Position numbers and translations under genes: made by a program
Part shown: one piece after another, positions 1 to 7,387 of the stretch
Numbering within the stretch: position 1 is the first letter of the stretch
Layout: the number at the start of each line of letters is the position of its first letter
The notes under the pieces: model-generated
What the model was told of the DNA's origin: nothing
Seen by the model: only the letters and a program-made list of their open reading frames with translations
Databases searched by the model: none
NCBI GenBank assembly: GCA_023134705.1
Contig: JAGLUN010000061.1
Span: forward strand, 1-33,968
Direction of reading: 5' to 3'
Length of the DNA stretch: 33,968 nucleotides
From: Candidatus Omnitrophota bacterium
Lineage (GTDB): Bacteria; Omnitrophota; Gorgyraeia; Duberdicusellales; 4484-171

Positions 1-184
1 ATTATGTTAACTTTTGGATATGAATGAAAACCTCTCAAAATCTAATTAAATTAAAGCTTTTTCGCGTTTTAAGCTCTGTGGTCTCCGGATCTAGGATCGA
101 GCATCTAACGTCTATCTTCTTTTGAGGTCTATTGTCTGTTGTCTGATGTCTGAAGTCTGTTTTGTCTGAACTCTGAGGTCTTTC
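1..184. repeat. Intergenic word-repeat island downstream of the radical SAM gene
   Basis: No gene is visible. The first 60 bases are plain AT-rich sequence. From about 88 a word containing CTAGGATCGAGCATCTA appears, which recurs near 11007, followed by a run of degenerate GTCTG-type words (GTCTGTTGTCTGATGTCTG and variants) that ends just before the stop codon of the gene at 185. It is the same kind of low-complexity, shuffled-word DNA found at other operon boundaries in this window. No terminator hairpin with a T-run was found. Confidence 0.6.
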
Positions 185-1117
185 TTAAAAAGGCTTGAAA
201 TATACTCCGGCAAGCTGATCAGGAGGTTCAAACTCCTGGAACCACCCTTCTAATCCTATATTTTCTATCAATTGAGCTAAGGAAGCATATTCTTCATAAT
301 TTATTCTTCTGTCAAGCGCCGGGTTATTCTTAGCCTCAAAATACGGCTTATATTGCGACATAAGACTTATATATGCTGAAGGCATAATATCTTTAATCCA
401 TCTGATTATCTGCCGGGATTCTTCAGTTAAGCCCGGCAAAATGAGATGCCGTATAATTAAACCCTTTTTGAGGGTATTTTTTTGCCATACGGGCTCTTTT
501 TTTTGATTATGCATACAAAGTATAGCCTTTCTATTATAAAGGGGGTAATCTCGCGTTTTAGAGCCTAATAAAGCCGCTTCTGGAGTATAATACTTCATAT
601 CTACCAGGTAAATATCTATTATTCCCCTTAATCTTTCTATAACCCCGGGTTTTTCATAACCGGAAGAATTGTAAACTATGGGGATATTTAAGCCTTTTTC
701 ATAGGCAATTAAAAGGGCTTCCAGTATTTGAGGTAAAAAATGCGTAGGAGTCACAAGATTAATATTCTCAGCTTTTTTATTTTGTAAATCAATCATTACC
801 TGGGCTAAATCCCCTTTTTTTACCGGTTTCCCTTCAAGCCGATGAGAGAATTTGAAATTTTGGCAATATATACATTTTAGATTACACCCGGAAAAAAAAA
901 TCGTACCACTCCCTTTTTCCCCTGTTATCGGAGGTTCTTCCCCTTTATGAATAAAAGCGGTATAAACGACTAAATCTTTGGCCGTACCGCAGAATCCGGT
1001 TTCCCCTTTTAGTCTGTTTACCCCGCACTCCCGGGGACATAATTTGCAGGATTTTAGGTGGTCCAGGAAGTACTCAAGTACATTTTTGATGTTTTTTATC
1101 TTATCTTTGTTTTTCAT
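185..1117 (-). CDS. PflX-like radical SAM protein (COG1313 type)
   Basis: This is a radical SAM iron-sulfur protein resembling pyruvate-formate-lyase activating enzymes, of the uncharacterised PflX/COG1313 kind. The radical SAM cluster motif is visible as CNLKCIYCQN, preceded by GSGTIFFSG. An N-terminal cysteine cluster (CKLCPRECGVNRLKGETGFCG) is typical of this group and may bind a second metal centre. The ORF track starts at 1180, but the first 21 residues (MSPNKLQTTNNK...) are translated from an intergenic repeat, so I place the start at the ATG at 1117 (MKNKDK). About 310 residues is normal for the family. No glycyl-radical partner is nearby, so the substrate is unknown. It is transcribed alone. 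Confidence 0.85.
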   Translation of the reverse strand: MKNKDKIKNIKNVLEYFLDHLKSCKLCPRECGVNRLKGETGFCGTAKDLVVYTAFIHKGEEPPITGEKGSGTIFFSGCNLKCIYCQNFKFSHRLEGKPVKKGDLAQVMIDLQNKKAENINLVTPTHFLPQILEALLIAYEKGLNIPIVYNSSGYEKPGVIERLRGIIDIYLVDMKYYTPEAALLGSKTRDYPLYNRKAILCMHNQKKEPVWQKNTLKKGLIIRHLILPGLTEESRQIIRWIKDIMPSAYISLMSQYKPYFEAKNNPALDRRINYEEYASLAQLIENIGLEGWFQEFEPPDQLAGVYFKPF

Positions 1118-1531
1118 TCTAAAATTCCCGTTCTTTACGAGTAGTTTGTTGTTAGTAGTTTGTAGTTTGTTTGGGGACACGAATTGTCACCCCATTAGAT
1201 AGCCCTGCCCCGTTAAATAATTTCATATTTAATGGGGTAAACATCCAACGGGGCAAGCGAATTTCACACGAATCGTTACGAATACTGTTATAAAATGTGC
1301 ATCCGGTGATCCGGTAATCTCGGACTAGGTAATCCGAATATCGGGATATCCGGGAGGTCTTCCGGAATTTTTTCTTCAGCATTTGTCCCCGGTCTCCTGA
1401 TCCCCTGATAACCGGGTATCCTCTAGCGCATAGCCCTGAGCTCAAAGCTCAAGCATTCTTTTCTTTATCCTTGTGACCTGTGACGTTGTGATTTTCTATA
1501 TTTCTATAGACCATTGACCATAGACTATTGA
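1118..1531. repeat. Intergenic mosaic repeat island with nested palindrome
   Basis: About 410 bases without a credible gene. At 1140-1172 lies a copy of the 33-bp AGTAGTTTGTTGTTAGTAG-type word, also found at 10749, 26360 and 27952. At 1189-1254 is a nested palindrome: GCCCCGTT (1207) pairs with AACGGGGC (1247), and CCCCGTTAAAT (1208) with ATTTAATGGGG (1227). Beyond it come degenerate GGTAATCCGG/GATATCCGG-type words (about 1300-1420) and a run of ATTGACCATAGACTATTGAC words ending at 1535. The 97-aa ORF at 1152-1445 is a translation of these repeats. Confidence 0.7.
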
Positions 1532-2062
1532 CTATTTTTTATCCCTGATCTGCCGGATGTAATTATCCCGTATTTCAATAAAAATATTTTTATAACCGGG
1601 TGTGCGGTAATCCGGGAAAGTCCATGGTAGATCTCTGAAATCGCGCTGGGCGTAATAAAGAGTGACTTCAGCGTAAATGCATTTACCTAAATATATCCGG
1701 TGATAAAAATCCTTTGTGCTGAGTAATATAAGTCTTGCTTCATTCAGGTATCCGGGGTCTATATTAATTCTTCGTTTATCCTGGCAGGAAAATTTCTTTT
1801 CTAATTTAATACAATCCAGTTTGACTTTTAGCAGTTTTAGAGGATTCATTAATTTTTTGAAGGAAACAAACCGTCTTGATAAACCGGCTCCCATTTCTTT
1901 TTCGTAATAATCAGTAAAATCGAATTTAATCGGTTTGCTTTCATAATCTATCGTCCCCAATCCCCCGGCCATTATATTTTTAACTTTGCGGAATATTGCC
2001 TCGTCCTTATAAATAAAAGCACAAATACATTTGACTTTTTTCGGAAGCTGTTTTTTAAACAT
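1532..2062 (-). CDS. DUF4416 family protein
   Basis: This 176-residue protein matches the DUF4416 family, which has no established function. Family-like stretches include FTDYYEKEMG near residue 50, RRINIDPGYLNEARLILLSTKD (about 97-118), HRIYLGKCIYAEVTLYYA, and the C-terminal WTFPDYRTPGY. It has no signal peptide or membrane segment, so it is probably cytosolic. It is the last gene of the PilZ / zinc-ribbon / PilZ / DUF4416 transcription unit, starting only 7 bp after the stop of the upstream PilZ gene. No convincing Shine-Dalgarno sequence precedes the ATG, so translation may be coupled. Confidence 0.8.
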   Translation of the reverse strand: MFKKQLPKKVKCICAFIYKDEAIFRKVKNIMAGGLGTIDYESKPIKFDFTDYYEKEMGAGLSRRFVSFKKLMNPLKLLKVKLDCIKLEKKFSCQDKRRINIDPGYLNEARLILLSTKDFYHRIYLGKCIYAEVTLYYAQRDFRDLPWTFPDYRTPGYKNIFIEIRDNYIRQIRDKK

Positions 2063-2069
2063 TGTTAAG

Positions 2070-2441
2070 TTAATTTTTACTATAGGAAGGTTTAGTATTG
2101 TTCATGTAAGAGAGTAAAACCTTTCTGTCGGATTCTTTTATTTCCGAAAAAAATATCCCCAGATTGTACTTACGTTTGCCGTTTGTTCTGGTATATTCGT
2201 TTCTTACTACGACTCCCTTACAAAGAACTTTCTTTAAGATTTTTTTATTGCGTGCTTTCATTAAAGGAATTAGCAGGATAATTTCGAGTTTAGTCATTGC
2301 GGGTATATCCGTATTTATTGAACAATATACGCCGTTCCCGCTTATATCTTTTGTTTCGGTTACAATATCAAACCCGGGGTTAAAAATTTTTATGGGTAGG
2401 TTAAAATGGAAACGAGGATATTTCCTTCTTTCGTTCAGCAT
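2070..2441 (-). CDS. PilZ domain protein (first)
   Basis: A single-domain PilZ protein of 123 residues, predicted to bind cyclic di-GMP. The N-terminal RRKYPRF supplies the RxxxR ligand motif and DISGNGVYCSI supplies the D/NxSxxG motif. The C-terminal part (YNLGIFFSEIKESDRKVLLSYM) fits the end of the PilZ barrel and its closing helix. No output domain is fused, so it should act by binding a partner. It lies between the zinc-ribbon microprotein (8 bp upstream) and DUF4416 (7 bp downstream), and a second PilZ gene is in the same operon. An HD-GYP phosphodiesterase in the next operon suggests active c-di-GMP signalling. Confidence 0.85.
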   Translation of the reverse strand: MLNERRKYPRFHFNLPIKIFNPGFDIVTETKDISGNGVYCSINTDIPAMTKLEIILLIPLMKARNKKILKKVLCKGVVVRNEYTRTNGKRKYNLGIFFSEIKESDRKVLLSYMNNTKPSYSKN

Positions 2442-2449
2442 TAAGAAGA

Positions 2450-2584
2450 TTACTTTTTTAAAACGTATGTTTTAAAACATTTTTTATTGCAAAAGTATCC
2501 GCCGTTTCTATAATAAAAATCTATCCTTTTTAAGGATTTATTGCAGGCAAGACAATTTTTACGTTTTTCTTCTCTTCTACTCAT
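2450..2584 (-). CDS. 44-residue putative zinc-ribbon microprotein
   Basis: This small gene is missing from the ORF track. Reading from the ATG at 2584 gives a 44-residue basic protein starting MSRREEKRKNCLACNKSLK and ending KKCFKTYVLKK. Four cysteines in a CxxC ... CxxxC arrangement (C11, C14, C32, C36) suggest a one-zinc ribbon or treble-clef fold. A good ribosome-binding site (AGGATTAGT) precedes the ATG. It sits between two PilZ genes with spacers of 10 and 8 bp, so it is probably co-translated with them. I do not recognise a named family. A nucleic-acid-binding or structural zinc role is only a guess. Confidence 0.7.
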   Translation of the reverse strand: MSRREEKRKNCLACNKSLKRIDFYYRNGGYFCNKKCFKTYVLKK

Positions 2585-2594
2585 AATACTAATC

Positions 2595-2921
2595 CTAAAT
2601 AATTTTATTTATGAAATGATATAAATGACTTTTGTCGATTGTATTTATTTCCATAATTTTCAACCCAATATAATATCTGTCAGATCTAGCCTTCTTATTG
2701 CACCAAATTACTTTTACCTTACTTTCGGCCATTTCATTAATCAAATTAATACTTAATTTTATGAATTTACCGCGAGCCATAAACTCTTCGCTTAATATCT
2801 TTAGTCCCTCTCCGCTTAAGTCTTTACTTACCGTATAAAACATTTTTTTCCGTTCGGGTAAGAGAACACATTCAACCGGAAAGGAAACATTAATTCTTTG
2901 ACTATTTCTTCTGTCATCCAT
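2595..2921 (-). CDS. PilZ domain protein (second, operon leader)
   Basis: A 108-residue single PilZ domain. RRNSQR at residues 4-9 matches the RxxxR ligand motif and KDLSGEGLKI near residue 33 matches D/NxSxxG. The rest (KVKVIWCNKKARSDRYYIGLKIMEI) fits the PilZ barrel. Its divergence from the PilZ protein encoded at 2070-2441 suggests the two are not a recent duplication. It is the first gene of its operon, with a strong promoter about 55 bp upstream. No obvious Shine-Dalgarno sequence precedes the ATG at 2921. Confidence 0.85.
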   Translation of the reverse strand: MDDRRNSQRINVSFPVECVLLPERKKMFYTVSKDLSGEGLKILSEEFMARGKFIKLSINLINEMAESKVKVIWCNKKARSDRYYIGLKIMEINTIDKSHLYHFINKII

Positions 2922-2977
2922 AACTGAAAGCGCTTACAATTAAATCCAAACAAAACCAGTGATTCTCAACTACACAA

Positions 2978-3006
2978 AATATAGCATATTTTTTGCCTTT
3001 TGTCAA
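2978..3006 (-). promoter_or_regulatory. Sigma-70 promoter for the PilZ operon
   Basis: On the minus strand, TTGACA (3001-3006) and TATATT (2978-2983) are separated by exactly 17 bp. The -35 box is perfect and the -10 box close to consensus. The predicted start is near 2971, giving a leader of about 50 nt to the ATG at 2921. The -35 box lies immediately beyond the stop codon of aroB. Confidence 0.8.
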
Positions 3007-3007
3007 C

Positions 3008-4096
3008 CTATTGGCGGATTATTTCTAAGCTTTTTTTTACTAATTTTAAAGGGATTTTTTCACAAATTCTTGTTTTACCTATATGTTCTATGAGTACCAT
3101 TCTTATGCTTCCTGAGATAAATTTTTTATCAAAAGAGAAACTTTTAATTACTTTTTCCCGGTCAAAAGACGTTTTCAGGGGAAGTTTGTATAATTTTATT
3201 AATGCCCGTATTTTTTCCACAATGGCTTTCGGACATAACTTTAAATATAAAGAAATCTGGCCCGCGCAAATCATCCCCAAAGCTACACTTTCTCCGTGAT
3301 TCAAAGACTTCTTGTATCCTGATGAGGCTTCTAAAGCGTGTCCTATCGTATGTCCAAAATTTAGAATTGTTCTTATCCCCTTCTTTTCTCTTTCATCTTT
3401 CTCCACTATTCCGGCTTTTATTTTTACACAACTTTCGATGATTTCTTCAGTAAACCCAGGTTCAAATTCTTTTATTTTTTTATAGTTATTTTTAAGCTTT
3501 TCAAACAGCCCTTTATCTTTTATTAAGGAATATTTGATTATTTCCGCGAAACCCTGTTTTATCTCTTTGGCGGCCAGAGTATTTAAAAATTGAGGGTCGA
3601 TAAAGACCGCTTTAGGCTGGTAAAACGAACCGACAATATTTTTGGCCTCTTTTAGATCTATCGCGGTTTTACCTCCGATAGCGGCGTCTACACAGGCCAA
3701 AAGTGTGGTGGGGATCTGGATACAGGGAATACCCCGTTTATAAATCGATGCCGCAAAGCCTCCCAAGTCTCCTATCGTGCCTCCGCCCAGGCAAACCACA
3801 AACGGCCTGCGGCTGATTACCTTGTCTAGGTTTAAAAGCTCTTCAAGCAGCTTAAAAAGCCATTTTTTTGATTTTGCCTTTTCCCCTTCCGCGACCTTTA
3901 TAATTTTATAAGGGGTATCTTTCACAATCTTTTTTATTCTCGCTTTGTGAAGAGAGAAAATTCTTTCATTAGTTATAATAAAACAAAAATTTCCCACATT
4001 CAATCGGTTAAAATATAAAGGCAGTTCTTTCGCGAGGTTATCCTTGATGTAAATTTTATAAGGATTTTCTTGAAGGTTTACGTTAATTATTTTCAT
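3008..4096 (-). CDS. aroB: 3-dehydroquinate synthase
   Basis: Catalyses the second shikimate step, conversion of DAHP to 3-dehydroquinate, using NAD and a divalent metal. The 362-residue length is normal. The NAD-binding stretch CLGGGTIGDLGGF is near residue 103, followed by PTTLLACVDAAIGGKTAID. The metal-ligand histidines are in NFGHTIGHALE and NHGESVALGM. It is the last gene of a nine-gene operon. Its ATG overlaps the site-2 protease stop by one base (TAATG), which implies translational coupling. The next shikimate enzyme, aroQ, is in a different operon of this window. Confidence 0.97.
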   Translation of the reverse strand: MKIINVNLQENPYKIYIKDNLAKELPLYFNRLNVGNFCFIITNERIFSLHKARIKKIVKDTPYKIIKVAEGEKAKSKKWLFKLLEELLNLDKVISRRPFVVCLGGGTIGDLGGFAASIYKRGIPCIQIPTTLLACVDAAIGGKTAIDLKEAKNIVGSFYQPKAVFIDPQFLNTLAAKEIKQGFAEIIKYSLIKDKGLFEKLKNNYKKIKEFEPGFTEEIIESCVKIKAGIVEKDEREKKGIRTILNFGHTIGHALEASSGYKKSLNHGESVALGMICAGQISLYLKLCPKAIVEKIRALIKLYKLPLKTSFDREKVIKSFSFDKKFISGSIRMVLIEHIGKTRICEKIPLKLVKKSLEIIRQ

Positions 4097-4722
4097 TATG
4101 ATAGGAGGAAAGCAGGAAATTCTATTTTTAGTAATGAAAAGATAAGTTCAATTAAAGGAAAAATGAACCAGCGTAAGAATCCCGAAGCGACAAGGATTAC
4201 TATTAAAACAAAACCAATCATTTCCAGCTTAAGATATTGATAAGCGTATTTGTGCGGAAGGAAAGAAGTTACAATCCTTGAACCGTCTAAAGGCGGAATA
4301 GGCAGAATATTGAAAATCATGAGAATTAGATTTATAAGAAGCCCCCAGATAAAAATATCATAGGGAAAAGGCCTCGGGAAGTTTAATTTAATAAGAATCG
4401 CGAAAATAGCCGCCAGGATAAGATTACTTAAGGGGCCGGCAAGTCCAACCCACATTATTTCTTTTTTTGGATTCTTAAAATTGTAAGGATTTATGGGGAC
4501 AGGTTTAGCATACCCGAAAGCGAAACTGCCTCTGCTGATAAGCAATAAAAGTATGGGAAGCATAATTGTGCCAAAAACATCGATGTGTGCTAAGGGATTT
4601 AAAGTAAGACGCCCGGAAAGTTTAGGCGTGGGATCCCCCAGTTTATAGGCTACCCATCCATGCGCGTATTCGTGGATAATTATGGAAAACAGAAGGACAA
4701 CAATTAGAAAGATTTCCATCAT
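4096..4722 (-). CDS. Site-2 protease family membrane metalloprotease (M50)
   Basis: A 208-residue integral membrane zinc protease of the minimal, PDZ-less M50 type. The zinc-binding motif HEYAHGW is near residue 18 in the first membrane helix. The second motif, NILPIPPLDGSRI, near residue 140, supplies the metal-binding aspartate. Further hydrophobic helices are visible around 55, 95-110, 125-140 and 165-195. Family members cleave membrane-embedded substrates, but this one cannot be assigned to RseP-type stress signalling because it lacks PDZ domains. It overlaps the SH3 gene by 4 bp (ATGA) and aroB by 1 bp. Confidence 0.9.
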   Translation of the reverse strand: MMEIFLIVVLLFSIIIHEYAHGWVAYKLGDPTPKLSGRLTLNPLAHIDVFGTIMLPILLLLISRGSFAFGYAKPVPINPYNFKNPKKEIMWVGLAGPLSNLILAAIFAILIKLNFPRPFPYDIFIWGLLINLILMIFNILPIPPLDGSRIVTSFLPHKYAYQYLKLEMIGFVLIVILVASGFLRWFIFPLIELIFSLLKIEFPAFLLS

Positions 4723-5573
4723 TGTTCAGCAATGGTTTCTGCATCAATATATACGCATTGTTCCCGTTTTATCTTACCCCAAATACGTACATTTTTATTT
4801 ATTAATCCCCCGGCCTCTATCTTTTTGCCTATTCGGACTAAAACAAACCCTCCTTCATTTTCTAAAAAATAATTCGCTTGACATTCGCTCCATTTGCCTT
4901 TAAGTTTCTTCAATTTGCCTTCGACTAAGGGAGCAGATAGCGGCGGTTTCTTCGTTTTTCCTTTTTTTTTCTTAACGGCTTCAGAGGATTTTTCGTTGGT
5001 GTCATCCTCTTTTTTATTATTTACCCCGTTAGAGAAAACCGTGGATTGTAATCGGCGGCTTTCTCTAACGGGGTTTACTGTCTTCGCTTTTACTATTTTT
5101 AGCGGCGCAACTTCCAGAAGCCCTTTATAAACCCACCCCCACGCGTAGGGATAACAGGAAACTTGTGTCCAATTATCTTTTTCACCGAGAACAGTTAGTA
5201 CCATGCCCTTTTTTAGTCTTCCTACTACCGGAGATTTCAAAGAAGGCCCGGTCCGCATATTTAATGAAAGTGTGTTGATTTGAACCTTTCTTTTACCGGT
5301 TTTGTTCAAGTATTGAGAAGCAACATAACACCCGGCTTGCTTTGGCAATTTAATTTTATACCACTCGTATTTTTCTCCGATGATCTCTACATATTCATCG
5401 GTATTTAATTTGAAGAGAGAGAAAGAATTAACTGTGCAATCCGATCTGACGTTTACTCTGTCATTTTTTACTCTGCCCCCAAGAGGAAAAGTCAAAGCGT
5501 AAGAAAGCATATGTGTAAAAAACATAAACGTGAATGTTAAGGCCCAAAAAGAAATTCTTAATTTCTCTTTCAT
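4719..5573 (-). CDS. Secreted double SH3b-domain protein with palindrome-derived insert
   Basis: A 284-residue exported protein. Residues 1-27 form a signal peptide (LRISFWALTFTFMFFTHMLSYA). Two bacterial SH3 domains follow: about 32-90 (RVNVRSDCTVNSFSLFKLNTDEYVEI) and 93-155 (LNMRTGPSLKSPVVGRLKKGMVLTVL). SH3b domains commonly bind cell-wall or peptide ligands, so a periplasmic envelope role is likely. A low-complexity linker follows, then a C-terminal region (about 225-284) I do not recognise. Residues about 166-187 (VNPVRESRRLQSTVFSNGVN) are encoded by a palindromic element lying in frame. The gene has 4-bp ATGA overlaps with both neighbours. Confidence 0.85.
   Translation of the reverse strand: MKEKLRISFWALTFTFMFFTHMLSYALTFPLGGRVKNDRVNVRSDCTVNSFSLFKLNTDEYVEIIGEKYEWYKIKLPKQAGCYVASQYLNKTGKRKVQINTLSLNMRTGPSLKSPVVGRLKKGMVLTVLGEKDNWTQVSCYPYAWGWVYKGLLEVAPLKIVKAKTVNPVRESRRLQSTVFSNGVNNKKEDDTNEKSSEAVKKKKGKTKKPPLSAPLVEGKLKKLKGKWSECQANYFLENEGGFVLVRIGKKIEAGGLINKNVRIWGKIKREQCVYIDAETIAEQ
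5020..5077. repeat. Palindromic element inside the SH3 coding sequence
   Basis: A perfect 15-bp inverted repeat, ACCCCGTTAGAGAAA (5023-5037) and TTTCTCTAACGGGGT (5060-5074), with a 22-bp loop lies within the SH3 gene and is read through in frame. Related CCCCGTTAGA/TCTAATGGGG palindromes occur at 1189-1254 and 30903-30950. The arrangement resembles the palindromic elements known inside Rickettsia genes, but no relationship by sequence is claimed. Confidence 0.85.
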
Positions 5574-5791
5574 TTAGCGGTTTTAGCTTCGCCTTCTTTC
5601 TTTTCTTCTTTCGGTTTTTCTTTCTTGGCGGTTTTTATTTTTGTTATTTTAATTTTCGGAAGGCCGAACACCTTGGAATCATCGTTCCATTTGTTTTTAT
5701 CTATTAACCATTTTATTTTTTCCGTTCTTTTCAGGACACAACGGAATTTGCCCGACATTCCCGCTCTTTTTAATGATGGATGCATGCTCAT
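5570..5791 (-). CDS. Small basic protein (PVC-type family)
   Basis: A 73-residue, very lysine-rich protein beginning MSMHPSLKRAG, followed by FRCVLKRTEKIKWLIDKNKW and VFGLPKIKITK. This pattern (MS-HPSL, VLKRxEKIKWL, GLPKxK) matches the small basic protein family that I associate with Verrucomicrobia, Chlamydiae and related PVC genomes. Its function is unknown, but the charge suggests nucleic-acid or ribosome contact. A strong AAGGAGG site lies 7-8 nt before the ATG at 5791. The lysine/glutamate C-terminus is low complexity. It is embedded among envelope genes, 1 bp after the SPOR gene and overlapping the SH3 gene by 4 bp. Confidence 0.8.
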   Translation of the reverse strand: MSMHPSLKRAGMSGKFRCVLKRTEKIKWLIDKNKWNDDSKVFGLPKIKITKIKTAKKEKPKEEKKEGEAKTAK

Positions 5792-5792
5792 A

Positions 5793-6335
5793 TTATAACC
5801 TCCTTATGAAACAGTCATTATATTTTTTTCTTAAATCCTTCAGGTGGCTTTCAGCTTCTTTCCTGCTGGAATATTCACCGACAAAAATTACTAAATACTT
5901 TCCTTTTTTGGAAATAATCGTTGGATATCCTTCTTTCTCCAGTATTTTCCTGGCGCGTTCAGAGGCACTTCTGGTTTTGTAAGTAGCAACCTGGATGACA
6001 TATTTTTTTAAACTCGAGACCGGAGCTTTATCACGCGTTTCGACAGAAGCTTTTTCGGGCGATGCATCTTTTAACAAAGATTTTTTCGCTTTTTCCTCTG
6101 TTATAACCTCATCTCTGGCTTTATTTACAATCAGACTTTGGGCGAATTCTCCCGTTAACCTGTCCGAATCCTGGCCAATCTTTTCCCCCTTTTTCACCCC
6201 TAAAACGTAAGAGAAAATACAGATAAAAATTATAATAATAACGAAAATAGCTGCTGTATCTAAAGAAAGATTTAGGTGAAATTTATTTTTTTTGCTTTCG
6301 TGCACATTAAAAAATCTTAGCTGTTCTCCTCTCAT
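5793..6335 (-). CDS. SPOR-domain membrane protein
   Basis: A 180-residue bitopic inner-membrane protein. One hydrophobic helix lies near residues 27-47 (TAAIFVIIIIFICIFSYVLGV). A charged periplasmic linker follows, then a C-terminal SPOR domain at about 109-178 (YVIQVATYKTRSASERARKILEKEGY ... LVIFVGEYSSRKEAESHLKDL). SPOR domains bind denuded glycan strands of septal peptidoglycan, as in FtsN or DedD, so a role in division or wall remodelling is likely. It starts 18 bp after the HD-GYP gene and is followed after 1 bp by the small basic protein. Confidence 0.88.
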   Translation of the reverse strand: MRGEQLRFFNVHESKKNKFHLNLSLDTAAIFVIIIIFICIFSYVLGVKKGEKIGQDSDRLTGEFAQSLIVNKARDEVITEEKAKKSLLKDASPEKASVETRDKAPVSSLKKYVIQVATYKTRSASERARKILEKEGYPTIISKKGKYLVIFVGEYSSRKEAESHLKDLRKKYNDCFIRRL

Positions 6336-6353
6336 TGACTTCTATTATAAAAT

Positions 6354-7382
6354 TTACTGTAACGAATTCAAGTGTTTTCTAATGCTTTTCTTCTTTAAAA
6401 GCTTTAAAAAATTTTCAACTACTTTGGGATCAAATTGTAGGTACATCTGTTTCTTTAATTCTCGTTCAACTTCTTCTAAAGTCATTTTCTTTTTGTAAGG
6501 ACGGCCGAAAAACATGGCATCAAACGCGTCCAGGACCGCGAGTATCCGCGAAGCCAGGGGTATTTCTTCTTTTTTTAGCCGGGAAGGATACCCTTTCCCG
6601 TCATATCTTTCATGATGATGAAGAATTATCGGGATAACCGGACTTAAAATTTTTAAATCCTTTATAAGTGCTACGCCTTTTTTAGGATGTTTCATGATAA
6701 TCCGAAATTCATCCTCAGTAAGAGGTTCTTCCTTTTTTAATATTTTTTGAGGTAGATTAAGCTTCCCGGCATCGTGAAGGATGGAAGCAAATTCCAGTGA
6801 TTTAATTTCCATTTCACTTAAACGCATGCTCTTTCCTAAAGCTTTTATAAGTTTAGACAAATTTTTATAGTGGATATAGGAGGTGGGTACATGTTCATTC
6901 AATAATTCCGAAAGCGTTTTGATGTAACCGATCATTGTCCTTTTCTGTTCGATGTATAAACTGACAATTCGCAAAGAAACACTTATTTGTTCGGAGAGAG
7001 CGGCAAACCAACTTTTTTCCATGTCGGAAAAAACTATTTTTTTTCGTTTTATGTAAACAGCGCCTAAACTCTCTGTGAATATAAAATGGGAGATTAATCT
7101 ATGTTCTGATTTTATTTCTCTATCTTCGTTGAGGATTTCTTTTTCACGGGCAGTCAGGATTGATACTCCTCCCTTTCTTATGAAACGTTTTTTATCTTCA
7201 ATTTTTACTTTTAGAAGCTTTGTTGAATTAAAATGCTTGCATACCAGAACTACCGTATCAGATTTAAAATAATTACTGTAGAGTTTGCTTATTCCCACCA
7301 CGAAGTCCTCTATTTTATTGAAGGAGCTAATCAAACGATATATCGCGTGAAATGAAGAAAATACTTTTTTATATTTTTTCAT
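6354..7382 (-). CDS. HD-GYP domain phosphodiesterase with N-terminal GAF-like region
   Basis: The C-terminal half is an HD-GYP domain, the family that hydrolyses cyclic di-GMP. It shows HDAGKLNLPQKIL (about residue 207), HHHERYDGKGYP (about 258) and ASRILAVLDAFDAM, so the metal ligands and GYP motif are present. The N-terminal 150 residues resemble a degenerate GAF-type sensor (LISHFIFTESLGAVYIKRKKIVFSD) that I cannot assign firmly. There is no membrane segment. The track starts at a TTG (7391) overlapping the HIT stop. The ATG three codons later (7382) is equally plausible and is used here. Together with two PilZ proteins it points to c-di-GMP control of the cell surface. Confidence 0.9.
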   Translation of the reverse strand: MKKYKKVFSSFHAIYRLISSFNKIEDFVVGISKLYSNYFKSDTVVLVCKHFNSTKLLKVKIEDKKRFIRKGGVSILTAREKEILNEDREIKSEHRLISHFIFTESLGAVYIKRKKIVFSDMEKSWFAALSEQISVSLRIVSLYIEQKRTMIGYIKTLSELLNEHVPTSYIHYKNLSKLIKALGKSMRLSEMEIKSLEFASILHDAGKLNLPQKILKKEEPLTEDEFRIIMKHPKKGVALIKDLKILSPVIPIILHHHERYDGKGYPSRLKKEEIPLASRILAVLDAFDAMFFGRPYKKKMTLEEVERELKKQMYLQFDPKVVENFLKLLKKKSIRKHLNSLQ

Positions 7383-7387
7383 AGGAC

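Noticed and set aside
185-1117. Radical SAM partner of the Memo gene (AmmeMemoRadiSam system)
   Set aside because: The GEEPPITG and GSGTIFFSGCNLKC pattern fits PflX/COG1313 and not the AmmeMemoRadiSam radical SAM enzyme, and the genes are 20 kb apart.
1152-1445. 97-aa ORF on the minus strand
   Set aside because: It is a translation of the repeat island, with no family resemblance and no ribosome-binding site.
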